64,000 bases of DNA, from positions 39,064,026 to 39,128,025 of the forward strand of contig CM064523.1 of assembly GCA_032716605.1 (NCBI GenBank), written 5' to 3'. The stretch's first letter is position 1. Each line of letters opens with the position of its first letter. Below are positions 62,355 to 64,000 of this stretch, piece by piece. A program made the translations under genes and the position numbers. This stretch comes from Paralithodes platypus. Lineage: Eukaryota > Arthropoda > Malacostraca > Decapoda > Lithodidae. The notes below the pieces were generated by a model that saw nothing but the letters and a program-made list of their open reading frames with translations, ran no database searches and was not told where the DNA came from.

Positions 62355-64000
62355 TGTGACGCCTGCAGCTCAGCAGAATGCCACGTGGGCTCAGCCGCTC
62401 GCTTGTCCACTCGCTAGCACTCGCCGGGGCAAGGTATTTGGCTACAGTCTATCTATAATGTTGTTCTTTCTTTCATAGTGTTCGTGTTGTTACAGACAGT
62501 CCCGTGGAGGTCTTTATTTTCGTCTGTGACAACGGGAAGCATTTTATATCATGAGTTGAACATAGGATGCATTGTATATAGTTAAGGAGAGAGAATAATA
62601 TAGGCAGTGGGGTGGTAGTGTGTGTGCGTATACATGTGCTGCCTCCCCCCTCGCTTTGTAGGCTCACGCGAGTGCCGTCTCACGCCTCTTGATTGGCTGG
62701 TGGTTCCTGGCGCCTTCTGCAGCCCTGCTGCCTGGTGACGTAGCAGCCTGTGATTGGCTGACCACCATGCCTTTGTGTGTGATCCTGGAGGGGTCCCGAG
62801 GAGTTCCTTCCTCAGAGCTTTCCTGACTAGCATACCCTTCACATGTCCCTTGCCCCCCTGTCTCCCGACTTCTACCTATAGAGCACTTTCTCTCTCTCTC
62901 AACTTCTTACCTCTCATTCTTCTACTCTATTTAATATCATAACTTCCCTTTGGTTCTGCACGATTTCATATATCGGCCATCGTATTATATGCTGAAGCTC
63001 TCAGATAACACATGTATAGTTAGGCATTTTGGAAGGGTTACCATTTTTGTCTGTAGAGGTTTGACACACTCACGGTGTCTCCCTTCCTGTATCTTGGTGG
63101 TCTGCTGGGGGATTTAATGCTAGACTGGGATAAGGCTACTGGTGTTGTGATTTCCGATGTGTACTAGATTTTGTTGAACCTGTACAATCGCAACGGAGAC
63201 GTGGGAAGCCTAGGTGGTCTTTCTGACTGTGTACCTTGTGAGTTTAGCGCTGTGTTGCGAGTGGCTTTTGCCTCTGCCACCCAACACTGTGCTAACTCGT
63301 TTGCTTTGACTTTGAGAGGGTCGCCAGGAGAGAACCAGATACTAGCGATCTGGATCTCTCAAGAGAGCACCCCGTCAATTAACGTAATTTGGCCGTACAG
63401 CCTTAAGGACTTCGCTAGGCTACGAGCCACTTGCTCAGCCATTGTTTCCTAGCCTACTACATCTCAGCTAGACTTTATTCGCCTAGCAGACACCAGATTT
63501 AGATTATAAACTCTTTCTGTTATGTATGCATTATTATTCACGGCATTTATTAGTCTAGGTTGTTGTTGAGTTGCACAACCCTAGTGGGCTGTTTCGTTGA
63601 TGAGGAAGTACTTCTTTTGCTGTTTGAGTTCCTACTATTGCGCAGTTATTATTATTCCCGTGCCAGTTAACCCTATATGTCCTTACAATTGTCATATCCT
63701 ATTCCTGCTTTATACTACAGTTCAAAATCCGATACGATCATCTTACCCCAGCATCAGACTTTCTTCAGAAGATTCCTGCTCGATGCTTTGGGACTTTCGT
63801 TCACTTTCTTTAGTATAGGAGTGACAGTTCATTATTGTTTAGAGTAACTTTAAATATACCTTCTTCTAGTTTGCATTAAATCATTGCAGTGATTTAATTA
63901 AGATCTCTATCTTTTCCTAGTATACCTTATTAACGTAATTGTATGTTGTTGTGATCAGGCTGTATCAGAGATCATCAGCCTGTAGTAGTAGTGCACTTAT
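62355..64000 (+). repeat. 3' LTR of the plus-strand Gypsy element (truncated by window end)
   Basis: Starts TGTGACGCCTGCAG and follows the 5' LTR to the position equivalent to about 56,493. It lacks the LINE and MITE insertions and so serves as the empty-site reference for both. Confidence 0.93.

Larger units (their letters stand above)
53836..64000 (+). mobile_element. Gmr1-like Ty3/Gypsy retrotransposon, plus strand (runs off window)
   Basis: 5' LTR 53,836-56,664 (about 1,823 bp without two insertions), primer-binding site at 56,667, gag 56,888-58,492, pol 58,493-61,984, polypurine tract GGGTGGGG next to 62,354, and 3' LTR from 62,355. The window ends about 170 bp before the expected LTR end. 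Pol order is protease, integrase, RT, RNase H, which is diagnostic of Gmr1-like Gypsy elements rather than the usual RT-first order. All catalytic residues are present, so apart from the UGA between gag and pol the coding region looks intact. No envelope frame. Confidence 0.93.

Noticed and set aside
53954..62842. Paired frames in the plus-strand LTRs (such as 54.2-54.9 and 62.6-63.5 kb)
   Set aside because: LTR sequence repeated in both LTRs, with indels that shift the frames between copies.
43502..64000. Endogenous retrovirus with envelope
   Set aside because: There is no envelope-like frame between pol and the 3' LTR; only 370 bp of non-coding sequence.

Overview
This window looks like repeat-dense, intergenic or heterochromatic DNA from an invertebrate animal. 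A decapod crustacean is my best guess, inferred from the mix of LINE, Penelope-like and Gypsy families, long (TA)n and (CA)n arrays and many small TTAA-flanked elements; nothing in the window fixes the species. I find no host protein gene, no rRNA gene and no canonical tRNA gene. Nearly every long open frame belongs to a mobile element, and no other open frame shows a recognisable domain. Several nominal ORF starts are not ATG, so I give the first plausible ATG where it matters.

Layout. 1-660: a compound (CA)n minisatellite. 1.5-3.0 kb: a foldback element and a composite SINE-like repeat. 3.75-4.46 kb: a 5'-truncated LINE (family 1, copy A). 7.1-10.7 kb: a minus-strand LINE with endonuclease and reverse transcriptase (RT), followed by a CR1-like 3' fragment (10.9-11.7 kb). 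13-18 kb: two TTAA-flanked MITEs, a palindrome-rich degenerate array and a tandem repeat. 18.36-22.59 kb: a possible long terminal-inverted-repeat element without a transposase ORF, with a MITE inside. 23.45-25.99 kb: a jockey-type LINE split by a MITE. 26.65-31.02 kb: a Penelope-like element (PLE) on the minus strand between two roughly 500-bp direct repeats, joined through a palindrome to a plus-strand GIY-YIG endonuclease fragment. 32.37-34.06 kb: LINE family 1 copy B, the longest. 34.77-36.99 kb: a second jockey-type copy on the minus strand. 36.99-41.38 kb: two head-to-tail PLE copies, the second split by the composite SINE-like repeat, then a foldback element. 42.16-43.36 kb: LINE family 1 copy C with a 12-bp target duplication.

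The last 20 kb holds two related, oppositely oriented Ty3/Gypsy elements 320 bp apart. The minus-strand one (43,502-53,515, target duplication ACTT) keeps gag and protease but lost its integrase core and the RT active site. One of its LTRs carries a four-level nest of insertions. The plus-strand one (53,836 to beyond the window end) has an intact gag and a 1,163-codon pol whose domain order is protease, integrase, RT, RNase H. That is the inverted, Copia-like order known for the Gmr1-like lineage of Gypsy elements. Its Gag carries a segment resembling the SCAN domain, whose ancestry has been traced to Gmr1-like Gag. Gag and pol lie in the same frame and are separated only by one UGA codon.

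The elements work as a layered record. Three insertion events can be compared with an empty site elsewhere in the window. Together with the foldback arms around 44 kb, these comparisons define TTAA as the MITE target and an 11-bp duplication for LINE family 1. The best candidates for something under-described are the Gmr1-like pair, the hammerhead-like motif downstream of all three GIY-YIG regions, and the LINE family whose stop codon is supplied by its own tetranucleotide tail.
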